Source of the DNA: Paenalcaligenes faecalis
GTDB taxonomy: Bacteria; Pseudomonadota; Gammaproteobacteria; Burkholderiales; Burkholderiaceae_B
DNA length: 64,000 nucleotides
Direction: 5' to 3'
NCBI RefSeq assembly: GCF_027557445.1
Contig: NZ_CP106841.1
Span: forward strand, 606,001 to 670,000
Made by a program: the position numbers and the translations under genes. Positions 57,685 through 64,000 of this stretch are shown here, one piece after another. A model generated the notes under the pieces. It was not told the origin of the DNA, ran no database searches, and saw only the letters and a program-made list of their open reading frames with translations. Every line of letters begins with the position of its first letter. Positions within the stretch are counted from its first letter, which is position 1.

Positions 57685-58584
57685 ATGAAACAAGGTATTG
57701 CCTTTTCGGTCGGTGCCTCTTTTTTATTTGCTGTTATTTATTATTTTGCCGCTATATTAGACCCTCTATCTGGCGGTGAGATTTTTGCTTGGCGTATTGT
57801 GTTAGGTTTGCCCGCCTTAGCGGTTGTTATCACTAAAATTAAACGCTGGGACGAAGTAAAAGCCATTTTCTTACGACTAGTCACTGACTTTCGTTTTTTT
57901 CTTTTATTGGCGCTAAGTGCCTTCTTATTCGGTACACAGACGTGGTTATTTGTCTGGGCGCCAGTGCATCAAAAAGCATTGGATGTATCGCTGGGCTATT
58001 TTTTATTGCCCTTAGTGATGGTGTTGATTGGGCGTGTGTTCTACCAAGAGAAACTTAGCTGGGTACAGTGGGTCGCTGTTGCTTTTGCGGCAGCAGGGGT
58101 ATTGCATGAATTTTGGCGTGTGTATTCTTTTTCATGGGCTACGGCTTTAGTTGCTTTTGGTTATCCGCCTTACTTTATGTTGCGCCGCTATTTACGTATT
58201 GGTGCGTTGCCCTCATTGTGGTTTGATTTTAGCTTTTTATTATTACCCGCCTTGTATGTGCTATATACCCAAGACATCGGTTTAGTTGCACGCTTTATGG
58301 ATACACCGCGTTTTTTTTGGCAAGTGCCTTTATTTGGCTTGATTAGTTCTGTGGCGTTGGTGGGCTATTTAAGTGCGAGTCGCTTATTACCTCTAGGAGT
58401 ATTTGGTTTGCTAGGCTATGTAGAGCCGATGTTGCTATTTTGGGTGGCCTTCTTATTATTAGGTGAGCCCATAGCTGCTCAGGAATGGTGGACATATATT
58501 CCGATCTGGATAGCTGTCGCGTTGATTGCCAGTGAGGGGATATGGAAACTCATACATGATTGGCGTTTGGGTAAATTAAAATAA
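57685..58584 (+). CDS. rarD: EamA-family permease RarD
   Basis: Inner-membrane protein of the drug/metabolite exporter superfamily, 299 residues with ten hydrophobic segments. It begins KQGIAFSVGASFLFAVIYYFA and has GGEIFAWRIVLGLPAL and SAFLFGTQTWLFVWAP, typical of RarD, whose substrate is unknown (linked to chloramphenicol sensitivity in some bacteria). It ends at a bidirectional hairpin. Confidence 0.88.
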   Translation: MKQGIAFSVGASFLFAVIYYFAAILDPLSGGEIFAWRIVLGLPALAVVITKIKRWDEVKAIFLRLVTDFRFFLLLALSAFLFGTQTWLFVWAPVHQKALDVSLGYFLLPLVMVLIGRVFYQEKLSWVQWVAVAFAAAGVLHEFWRVYSFSWATALVAFGYPPYFMLRRYLRIGALPSLWFDFSFLLLPALYVLYTQDIGLVARFMDTPRFFWQVPLFGLISSVALVGYLSASRLLPLGVFGLLGYVEPMLLFWVAFLLLGEPIAAQEWWTYIPIWIAVALIASEGIWKLIHDWRLGKLK

Positions 58585-58585
58585 A

Positions 58586-58621
58586 AAAAACGCAGTCAGC
58601 ATTTTGCTTGACTGCGTTTTT
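58586..58621. terminator. Bidirectional terminator between rarD and the YccA-like gene
   Basis: AAAAACGCAGTC and GACTGCGTTTTT form a perfect 12-bp stem around a 12-nt loop that can extend it by AGC/GCT with a bulge. Confidence 0.88.
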
Positions 58622-58639
58622 GTATGGTTGGCATGCGAA

Positions 58640-59341
58640 TTAGTCGCGATCGCCCCCTAATACACCTAATAACATCAATAAATTGCTAAAGATATTGTAG
58701 AGGCTTAGGTAAACGGATAGCGTTGCGGAAATGTAATTGGTTTCGCCGCCATTAATGATGCGTTGTAGGTCTACCAACAAAAAGGCAGAGAAAATGGCGA
58801 TGGCCATGACGGAAATCGTCAGCATCAGCGCTGGCAGTTGCAAAAAGATATTAGCCAGTGATGCCACAATAAGAATAACAGCACCAATGAACAGAAATTT
58901 TTGCATTCCACTGAAATCGCGCTTAGTGGTGCTGGCAATGGTTGCCATCGTACCAAATACAGCGGCAGTGCCACCAAAAGCCAGCATAATCAGCTGAGCC
59001 CCATTCCCCATCCCCAACACAAAGCCCAACATGCGAGAGAGCATGACACCCATAAAAAAGGTAAAGGCTAATAATAGGGCTACGCCTACAGAGCTATTTT
59101 TATTACGCTCAATTAAGAACATCAAACCAAAAGCACCAGCTAAAAACAAGATTGCACTAAAGCCAGGGCTAGAGCCCATAAGGCTATTAATACCAGTTTG
59201 TAAGCCTACCCATGCCCCAATTACAGTAGGGATCAAAGAGACGGCTAAAAGTAGATACGTATTGCGTAATACTCGATTGCGGGCCAATGCGGATTGAGCA
59301 TTACCTGCATACGAGGGCATATTTTGATGAGAGTTATCCAT
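58640..59341 (-). CDS. Bax inhibitor-1/YccA family membrane protein
   Basis: Inner-membrane protein, 233 residues with seven membrane segments. E. coli YccA of this family modulates FtsH protease. It starts MDNSHQNMPSYAGNAQSALA and has the BI-1 stretches NTYLLLAVSLIPTVIGAWVG, TSTKRDFSGMQKFL-like TTKRDFSGMQKFLFIG, and the C-terminal DLQRIINGGETNYISATLSVYLS-type motif with the conserved DxxxI. Function is inferred from family. It is separated by 89 bases from holC. Confidence 0.88.
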   Translation of the reverse strand: MDNSHQNMPSYAGNAQSALARNRVLRNTYLLLAVSLIPTVIGAWVGLQTGINSLMGSSPGFSAILFLAGAFGLMFLIERNKNSSVGVALLLAFTFFMGVMLSRMLGFVLGMGNGAQLIMLAFGGTAAVFGTMATIASTTKRDFSGMQKFLFIGAVILIVASLANIFLQLPALMLTISVMAIAIFSAFLLVDLQRIINGGETNYISATLSVYLSLYNIFSNLLMLLGVLGGDRD

Positions 59342-59430
59342 CTTAATTCCTTTGAAGCATGATTAATTGGTTTAAGAATAGCTGACTATTAGCTGACAGA
59401 TCAAGCATTCAGAGTAAAAGAGGTGTGTAA

Positions 59431-59862
59431 TTAGGCTAAGTTGTGGCTATGAAGCGCATACCCGTGTTGCTGATAATGGCGCCAGCGCTGTCTGGCAAAA
59501 CTCTTATCGCTTTCTTGGTTAGAGACGATCTCTAAAATACGAGTAAAAGAACTAGGTAGAGGAGGGCCTTGCTGATCTAGGTTAATGAGCCAGGCTTCTG
59601 GATACACAGGGGTCGTGAGAGCGTCAGCGTGTTGGCAAAGTAAAATAGGCGTTTGATTGGCTAGTGGGTCTTCGACCATCACATGTGGAATATAGGCAGT
59701 AGGCTCAAAGCCCCAAAGCATACGATCTAGGCGTAGTAATTCTCTGGAGTCTGACTGATAAATGATGAGTTTGCGCCCAGCTAAATAGTGTTTGCGCACC
59801 ACATCACAGGTAGTGCGCAAACGGTTGGGCGCGCCGAAGGCAAAATCGACGCGTACAGACAT
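59431..59862 (-). CDS. holC: DNA polymerase III chi subunit
   Basis: Clamp-loader accessory subunit that contacts SSB, 143 residues. It matches the chi fold: VDFAFGAPNRLRTTCDVVRKHYLAG, IYQSDSRELLRLDRMLWGFEP and LANQTPILLC. Immediately after pepA on the same strand (one base gap), as in most proteobacteria. Confidence 0.92.
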   Translation of the reverse strand: MSVRVDFAFGAPNRLRTTCDVVRKHYLAGRKLIIYQSDSRELLRLDRMLWGFEPTAYIPHVMVEDPLANQTPILLCQHADALTTPVYPEAWLINLDQQGPPLPSSFTRILEIVSNQESDKSFARQRWRHYQQHGYALHSHNLA

Positions 59863-59863
59863 A

Positions 59864-61354
59864 TTACTCAGCGCATTGATTGATCAAGTACTGAACGAGA
59901 ACTGGAACTGGACGACCCGTAGCGCCTTTGTTTGCGCCGCTGTTCCAGGCTGTGCCAGCTACATCTAAATGAGCCCAAGGGTACTTTTCAGTAAAGCGAG
60001 CTAAGAAGCAAGCCGCAGTGATAGAGCCTGCACCTGGGCTACCAATGTTGGCGATATCCGCAAAGTTAGATTTAAGCTTAGCTTGATATTCGTCAGTGAT
60101 AGGCAATTGCCATACGCCGTCATTGGTCTGTTGACTGGCTTCTTTGACCTGTTCTGCTAAGGCATCGTTGTTACTAAATAAACCGCTATTGATGTCACCA
60201 AGAGCAACGATACATGCGCCTGTTAAGGTGGCGATATTGATCACCGCCGCAGGGTTAAATCGTTCTACATAAGTGAGAGCGTCACACAAAACAAGGCGAC
60301 CCTCAGCATCTGTATTTAAAATCTCAATGGTTTTACCTGCCATAGAGGTAACGACATCACCGGGTTTATTGGCTTTGCCGCTAGGCATGTTTTCGCATGA
60401 GGCGATAACACCGATAATTTCACGATTTAGATTGAGTTCAGCGACTGCACGCATAGCACCCAGTACGCTGGCAGCACCGCCCATATCGTACTTCATCTCA
60501 TCCATGTTGGCAGCGGGCTTTAAGGAAATACCACCGGCATCAAAGGTTAAGCCTTTACCGACAAGAACTAAAGGGGCTTCGTCAGAAGCTTGAGCAGGGC
60601 TGTGTTTGATGATAATAAAGACAGGCGGTTCTTCAGAGCCTTTAGCAACGGATAGGAAGGAGCCCATTTTGAGCGCTTCAATCTGCTTGCGTTCAAGAAT
60701 TTCGACTTTTAATGAATCGAACTCTTCGCCGAGTTTTTTAGCAGCCTGAGCGAGATAAGTTGGGGTACATACGTTAGGCGGTAAATCGGCCAATAAGCGA
60801 GTAAAATTAACGCCGTCAGCGATGGCTTTACCATGTGTGAGCCCTGTTTGGGTTTCAGCCGTTAAGGTTGGAGCTGACCACACAGCAAATTTTTCGATGC
60901 TTTTGTCTTCATTTTTTTTGCTTAAGGTCGCATCGTAAGCGTAATTGGCATAACCTACGGCTTGAGCAGCGGCACGGGCTCGATCAGCGACGGTATTTTG
61001 TGCTACGTCTATACTAGCTAATGTTGATACCGCCTCAGTGATGGAAGCCGATTTGCAGTACGATGCAAACACAGACTCTGCAGCTGCATGAGCCTTTGCA
61101 TTGTATTTGGCTTTTTCGCCTAGACCAATTAATACAATGCGCTGAGCTGCCACACCATCTAGGTGACGTAATACGAGATGGGTTTTAGCATCTGCTTTGA
61201 ACTCGGCTTCAAGCACAGCACGGATGGCCCCATTGCTCGCTTGATCGATTTGTTGCGCGGCGTCGCTTAGTTCTTGATTTTTAAATACGCCAACGCTCAA
61301 GGCTTGAGTTTGGATTTTGGCTAAATCAGTTGTACTTTGTGTGCTAAATTCCAT
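59864..61354 (-). CDS. pepA: Leucyl aminopeptidase (cytosol aminopeptidase A)
   Basis: Hexameric Mn/Zn aminopeptidase, 496 residues; PepA can also bind DNA in site-specific recombination. Catalytic motifs are LVGKGLTFDAGGISLKP, MKYDMGGAASVLGAM and NTDAEGRLVLCDAL, and LPPNVCTPTYLAQAAKKL precedes them. ATG 61354 has AAGGAAC upstream. The longer frame to 61699 overlaps lptF on the other strand and is not homologous. It shares a very short divergent region with lptF (55 bases). Confidence 0.96.
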   Translation of the reverse strand: MEFSTQSTTDLAKIQTQALSVGVFKNQELSDAAQQIDQASNGAIRAVLEAEFKADAKTHLVLRHLDGVAAQRIVLIGLGEKAKYNAKAHAAAESVFASYCKSASITEAVSTLASIDVAQNTVADRARAAAQAVGYANYAYDATLSKKNEDKSIEKFAVWSAPTLTAETQTGLTHGKAIADGVNFTRLLADLPPNVCTPTYLAQAAKKLGEEFDSLKVEILERKQIEALKMGSFLSVAKGSEEPPVFIIIKHSPAQASDEAPLVLVGKGLTFDAGGISLKPAANMDEMKYDMGGAASVLGAMRAVAELNLNREIIGVIASCENMPSGKANKPGDVVTSMAGKTIEILNTDAEGRLVLCDALTYVERFNPAAVINIATLTGACIVALGDINSGLFSNNDALAEQVKEASQQTNDGVWQLPITDEYQAKLKSNFADIANIGSPGAGSITAACFLARFTEKYPWAHLDVAGTAWNSGANKGATGRPVPVLVQYLINQCAE

Positions 61355-61409
61355 AATTGTTCCTTTAAAAATTGGCTCCATGCCAATGTACCTATCTATT
61401 GTCGCATAT

Positions 61410-62522
61410 ATGTCTTTATTTAAACGCGCCGTTGTATCTGAAATTCTAAGCCATGCGGGTGTGGTGTTGTCTACACTGCTGATTGTATGGCTAAGTGTGT
61501 TATTGGTTCGTTTATTAGGCGAGGCAGCAGGAGGTAGTATTGGAGCCGAGGTCGTATTTAGTTTAGCCGTATTTTCGAGTATCACGGCCCTACCGGTTAT
61601 TTTAACGGTTTCACTATTTATTGCCGTATTAAGCACGGTGACACGCAGTTTCAGAGAGTCCGAGATGGTGGTGTGGTTTACCAGCGGTCTTTCTCTCAAA
61701 GATTGGATTACACCTATTTTGCGCTGTGCTGTGCCAGTGGCAATATTGATCGCTCTATTAACACTGTATGCTTCGCCTTGGGCTTATAGACAGATGTCCG
61801 AGTACCGTCAGCGTTTTGAGTTACGCTCTGATCTAAGCAAGGTCACGGTAGGTCAATTTATTGAGACCGAGGACGGTAATCGTGTCTTTTTCACTGAGTC
61901 CCCCGAACAAACCGAGGACGATTTAGGCAAGGTTGTGGCTAGGGTGATTGATGAGGAGGGCTGGGTCAATGTGATTACGGCAAACAGTGCACACATTGAA
62001 ACTGCTGATAACGGGGACCGATTTCTCGTTTTAAAACAAGGTCAACGTTATGATGTATTACCCGGTGCTCCGCAATTACGTCTAGCGTATTTTGATAGTT
62101 ATGGGGTTCGATTAGAAAGTAAAGACGATCAAAGCAGCCCAGAAAATATACGGGCAAAAGCAGAACAGCACATTAAAGGTAGGCCTACGACTCAGTTGTT
62201 GACCGATCAGACGGCTAAGTCTTGGGCGCAGATAATGTGGCGTTTAGCTTTACCTTTAGCGGTTATTAATCTGTGTTTACTGGCGATTCCTTTAGGCGCA
62301 GTCAATCCACGTTTAGGTAAGTCAGGTGATGTGATGCTGGCCGGTTTGATTGGGTTACTTTATATGAACCTAATAAATCTTTCCCGTGGTTGGATTGCAA
62401 ACGAGAGCCTGCCATTTGGGATTGGGGTGTGGATGGTCCACGCTTTGTTTGCGCTGTTAATGATCGTGATGTTCTGGCAACGGTTACGGGTTAAAGCTCC
62501 AAAAAATAGAGATAATAGTTAA
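61410..62522 (+). CDS. lptF: LPS export ABC transporter permease LptF
   Basis: Inner-membrane permease of the LptB2FG complex that extracts LPS, 370 residues. It begins MSLFKRAVVSEILSHAGVVLSTLLIVWLSVLL and has the transmembrane/beta-jellyroll/transmembrane layout with a periplasmic domain from about 110 to 270, and C-terminal membrane segments (PLAVINLCLLAIPLGAVNPRLGKS). ATG 61410 is the family start; upstream starts overlap pepA. No lptG follows it, unusual for this family. Confidence 0.9.
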   Translation: MSLFKRAVVSEILSHAGVVLSTLLIVWLSVLLVRLLGEAAGGSIGAEVVFSLAVFSSITALPVILTVSLFIAVLSTVTRSFRESEMVVWFTSGLSLKDWITPILRCAVPVAILIALLTLYASPWAYRQMSEYRQRFELRSDLSKVTVGQFIETEDGNRVFFTESPEQTEDDLGKVVARVIDEEGWVNVITANSAHIETADNGDRFLVLKQGQRYDVLPGAPQLRLAYFDSYGVRLESKDDQSSPENIRAKAEQHIKGRPTTQLLTDQTAKSWAQIMWRLALPLAVINLCLLAIPLGAVNPRLGKSGDVMLAGLIGLLYMNLINLSRGWIANESLPFGIGVWMVHALFALLMIVMFWQRLRVKAPKNRDNS

Positions 62523-62579
62523 GTAAAAAAACGGTTAAGCATATAACTAAAGGAAATAATATAAGCTATCTATATTCTA

Positions 62580-62585
62580 TATAAT
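62580..62585 (+). promoter_or_regulatory. Consensus -10 element in front of cysB
   Basis: A perfect TATAAT lies 26 bases before the cysB ATG within a very AT-rich stretch (62540-62605). No good -35 sits at 17 bases, which suits a regulated promoter, for example autoregulation by CysB. Inferred. Confidence 0.4.
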
Positions 62586-62611
62586 AAGATTATAACTTTG
62601 GGGCTTATCAT

Positions 62612-63553
62612 ATGAATTTACAGCAATTTCGTTTCGTACGAGAAACCATTCGTCAAAACTACAATCTAACGGATGCAGCTCGTGCCTTATATACCTCACA
62701 ACCTGGGGTATCTAAAGCGATTATTGAGCTCGAGGACGAGCTAGGTATTAAAATTTTTGAACGTCACGGTAAACGCCTAAAAGGACTGACACGTCCGGGC
62801 GATGCCGTGGCTCAAGTCATTGAGCGTATTATGCGTGAGGTAGATAACTTACGCAGAGTGAGTGATGATTTTGCTCGTCACGACGAGGGCGCTTTAGTCA
62901 TCGGTTGTACGCATGCTCAAGCCCGTTATTTATTACCTAAGGTGATTCCCGCTTTCAGAGAGCGCTTTCCCAAGGTACATATGTCGTTAGCCGAGGGCAG
63001 CCCTCCCGTATTGGCGCAGATGGTCTTGCACGAACAAGCTGACTTAGCTATAGCGACAGAGACCTTATCAAACACCCCTGGCTTGATTACGATGCCTGTG
63101 TATTCGTGGCAGCACACCGTCGTAGTGCGTCCAGATCACCCATTGGCTGATTTGCCAGCAAATCGAGCCGAGGCGCTCAGCCTAAAAGAATTAGCCAAAT
63201 ACTCAATCGTGACGTATGACCACGCTTTTTCAGGTCGTACCTCTATTGATAATGCGTTCGCCAAAGAAGGCATTACTCCTGATATTGTTTTAGAGGCGAT
63301 TGATGCAGATGTAATTAAAACCTATGTGGATGTTGGCCTAGGTATAGGAATTATTGCGGGCATGGCGTTTGATCCTCGTCGTGATAAGGGTCTAGTCGGC
63401 TTACCTGCTGGCCATTTATTTGGTACTCATCAAACACGGGTTGCTATCAAAGAGGGAACATTTATGCGTGACTATTTATATGTCATGCTAGAGATGTTAA
63501 ATCCTGATTTGGAGCGCGATGTGATTGAGGCTGCATTGGGCGCAAATGAGTAA
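62612..63553 (+). CDS. cysB: LysR-family regulator CysB
   Basis: Master regulator of sulfur assimilation, responding to O-acetylserine/N-acetylserine. The 313-residue protein has an N-terminal wHTH (MNLQQFRFVRETIRQNYNLTDAA, LYTSQPGVSKAIIELEDELG) and an effector domain with IGCTHAQARYLLPKVIPAF and VDVGLGIGIIAGMAF, the standard CysB/Cbl pattern. No sulfur genes are adjacent. Confidence 0.94.
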   Translation: MNLQQFRFVRETIRQNYNLTDAARALYTSQPGVSKAIIELEDELGIKIFERHGKRLKGLTRPGDAVAQVIERIMREVDNLRRVSDDFARHDEGALVIGCTHAQARYLLPKVIPAFRERFPKVHMSLAEGSPPVLAQMVLHEQADLAIATETLSNTPGLITMPVYSWQHTVVVRPDHPLADLPANRAEALSLKELAKYSIVTYDHAFSGRTSIDNAFAKEGITPDIVLEAIDADVIKTYVDVGLGIGIIAGMAFDPRRDKGLVGLPAGHLFGTHQTRVAIKEGTFMRDYLYVMLEMLNPDLERDVIEAALGANE

Positions 63554-63592
63554 ACGTGATTCGCCCTAGTTGATTTTGATCTAAGCCATCAA

Positions 63593-63621
63593 TTGACAAT
63601 CTAAATGAGAATGATTATCAT
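63593..63621 (+). promoter_or_regulatory. Sigma-70 promoter of the DUF2325 gene
   Basis: TTGACA (63593-63598) and TATCAT (63616-63621) with exactly 17 bases between them give a near-consensus promoter, 33 bases before the ATG. The Fur-box-like sequence covers its -10 element. Confidence 0.75.
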
Positions 63622-63625
63622 TTGT
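63607..63625 (+). promoter_or_regulatory. Fur box overlapping the DUF2325 promoter
   Basis: GAGAATGATTATCATTTGT matches the 19-base palindromic Fur consensus (GATAATGATAATCATTATC) at about 14 of 19 positions, including the core AATGAT-N-ATCATT. It covers the -10 element, so iron-bound Fur would repress. Binding itself is inferred. Confidence 0.7.
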
Positions 63626-63653
63626 AATCATATCAATAGATGGAGACTATGTT

Positions 63654-63983
63654 ATGTCGCAACAGGTAAGTGCTGTTATCGTCGGAGCAGATCGCTTGGG
63701 GAATATTCCAGACTTGCTCAAAACGCATAACATCAAGATCAAACAACATATTAGTGGCCGTGATCCGGCTCATCAAAAGAAAACCTTAGCTCTGCCATCA
63801 GGCACAGAGTTGTTGATTTTATTAACGGATTTTCTTGGGCATAATGTGATGAAAACATTTAGAGCTGCAGCCCAGCGATCTGGTATCAAAATCGTTGCTT
63901 GTAGACGGTCAGTCTGCAGTGTTAAGGCAGCCTTAACACAAGAAGGCTATTGTGAAAATTGTCCGTATAAACAATTACACTAG
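63654..63983 (+). CDS. DUF2325 protein with C-terminal cysteine cluster
   Basis: A 109-residue protein of the DUF2325 family, function unknown. It begins MSQQVSAVIVGADRLGNIPDLL and has the core ELLILLTDFLGHNVMKTFRAA. Four cysteines sit at the C-terminus (Cys83, Cys88, Cys100, Cys103; C-x4-C-x11-C-x2-C), a spacing that could hold a metal or iron-sulfur centre. TGGAG lies 8-12 bases before the ATG. A Fur-box-like sequence overlaps the promoter, so it is probably induced when iron is scarce. A role in iron handling or stress is inference. Confidence 0.85.
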   Translation: MSQQVSAVIVGADRLGNIPDLLKTHNIKIKQHISGRDPAHQKKTLALPSGTELLILLTDFLGHNVMKTFRAAAQRSGIKIVACRRSVCSVKAALTQEGYCENCPYKQLH

Positions 63984-64000
63984 GTGTTGATGTAGTGAAA

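Noticed and set aside
61355-61699. N-terminal extension of pepA by 115 codons.
   Set aside because: It overlaps lptF on the other strand and is not part of the peptidase family; the ATG at 61354 has a good ribosome site.

Overview
The window is a densely coded, gap-free chromosomal segment with no sign of recent mobile DNA. Gene content and order point to a betaproteobacterium of the Alcaligenaceae (Bordetella/Achromobacter relatives): a RisA/RisS-type two-component pair, smc-zipA-ligA, yceD-rpmF-plsX-fabHDG-acpP-fabF followed by rpoE-rseA-rseB-degP and lepA-lepB-rnc-era-recO, trpB-trpA-accD, pepA-holC and cysB. Base composition is only moderately GC-rich by eye (many A/T-ending codons), lower than Bordetella, which suggests one of the lower-GC genera of the family. 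The genus cannot be named from this sequence alone. I saw no tRNA, rRNA, CRISPR array, insertion sequence or prophage gene.

Layout. 1-9.5 kb: 5' part of mfd (runs off the left edge), ispD-ispF (isoprenoid precursors), a peroxiredoxin, risA-risS, a TsaB-RimI fusion, a divergent uracil-DNA glycosylase and lplT. 9.6-18.4 kb: smc, zipA and ligA (chromosome and division functions), then a minus-strand msrB-yciB-bolA-ppiC block. 18.7-24.4 kb: a branched-chain amino-acid ABC transporter operon (binding protein, LivH, a LivM-LivG fusion, LivF), facing a minus-strand LivF paralogue whose ATPase motifs are all eroded. 24.4-27.4 kb: nth, rsxB, phaZ, fdxA. 27.6-34.2 kb: pncB, relA, trpB, trpA, accD. 34.2-41.5 kb: rne with a long leader, rluC, a HAD phosphatase, amiD-like lipoprotein amidase, an RsmI-like methylase and maf. 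41.6-48 kb: the fatty-acid synthesis cluster. 48-57.6 kb: envelope-stress sigma factor operon and the lepA-lepB-rnc-era-recO translation/secretion/RNA block, ending in an orphan PIN-domain gene. 57.7-64 kb: rarD, a YccA-type membrane protein, holC, pepA, lptF, cysB and an iron-regulated-looking DUF2325 gene.

How the parts work together. Most genes are housekeeping: lipid building blocks (accD, plsX, fab genes, acpP), envelope assembly and stress (rpoE operon, lepB, lptF, lplT, amiD), RNA processing (rne, rnc, rluC, era, tsaB-rimI), DNA repair and segregation (mfd, udg, nth, ligA, recO, smc, holC) and stringent response (relA). phaZ indicates a polyhydroxyalkanoate storage cycle. The most unusual items are the intact but catalytically ruined LivF paralogue, a near-perfect promoter overlapped by a Fur-box-like sequence in front of a cysteine-rich DUF2325 gene, a terminator-like structure in the fabF leader, a terminator immediately abutting the rsxB start codon, a shortened RecO overlapped by a PIN-domain gene, and a uracil-DNA glycosylase with altered catalytic motifs. 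I found no clear evidence of an entirely new multi-gene system.
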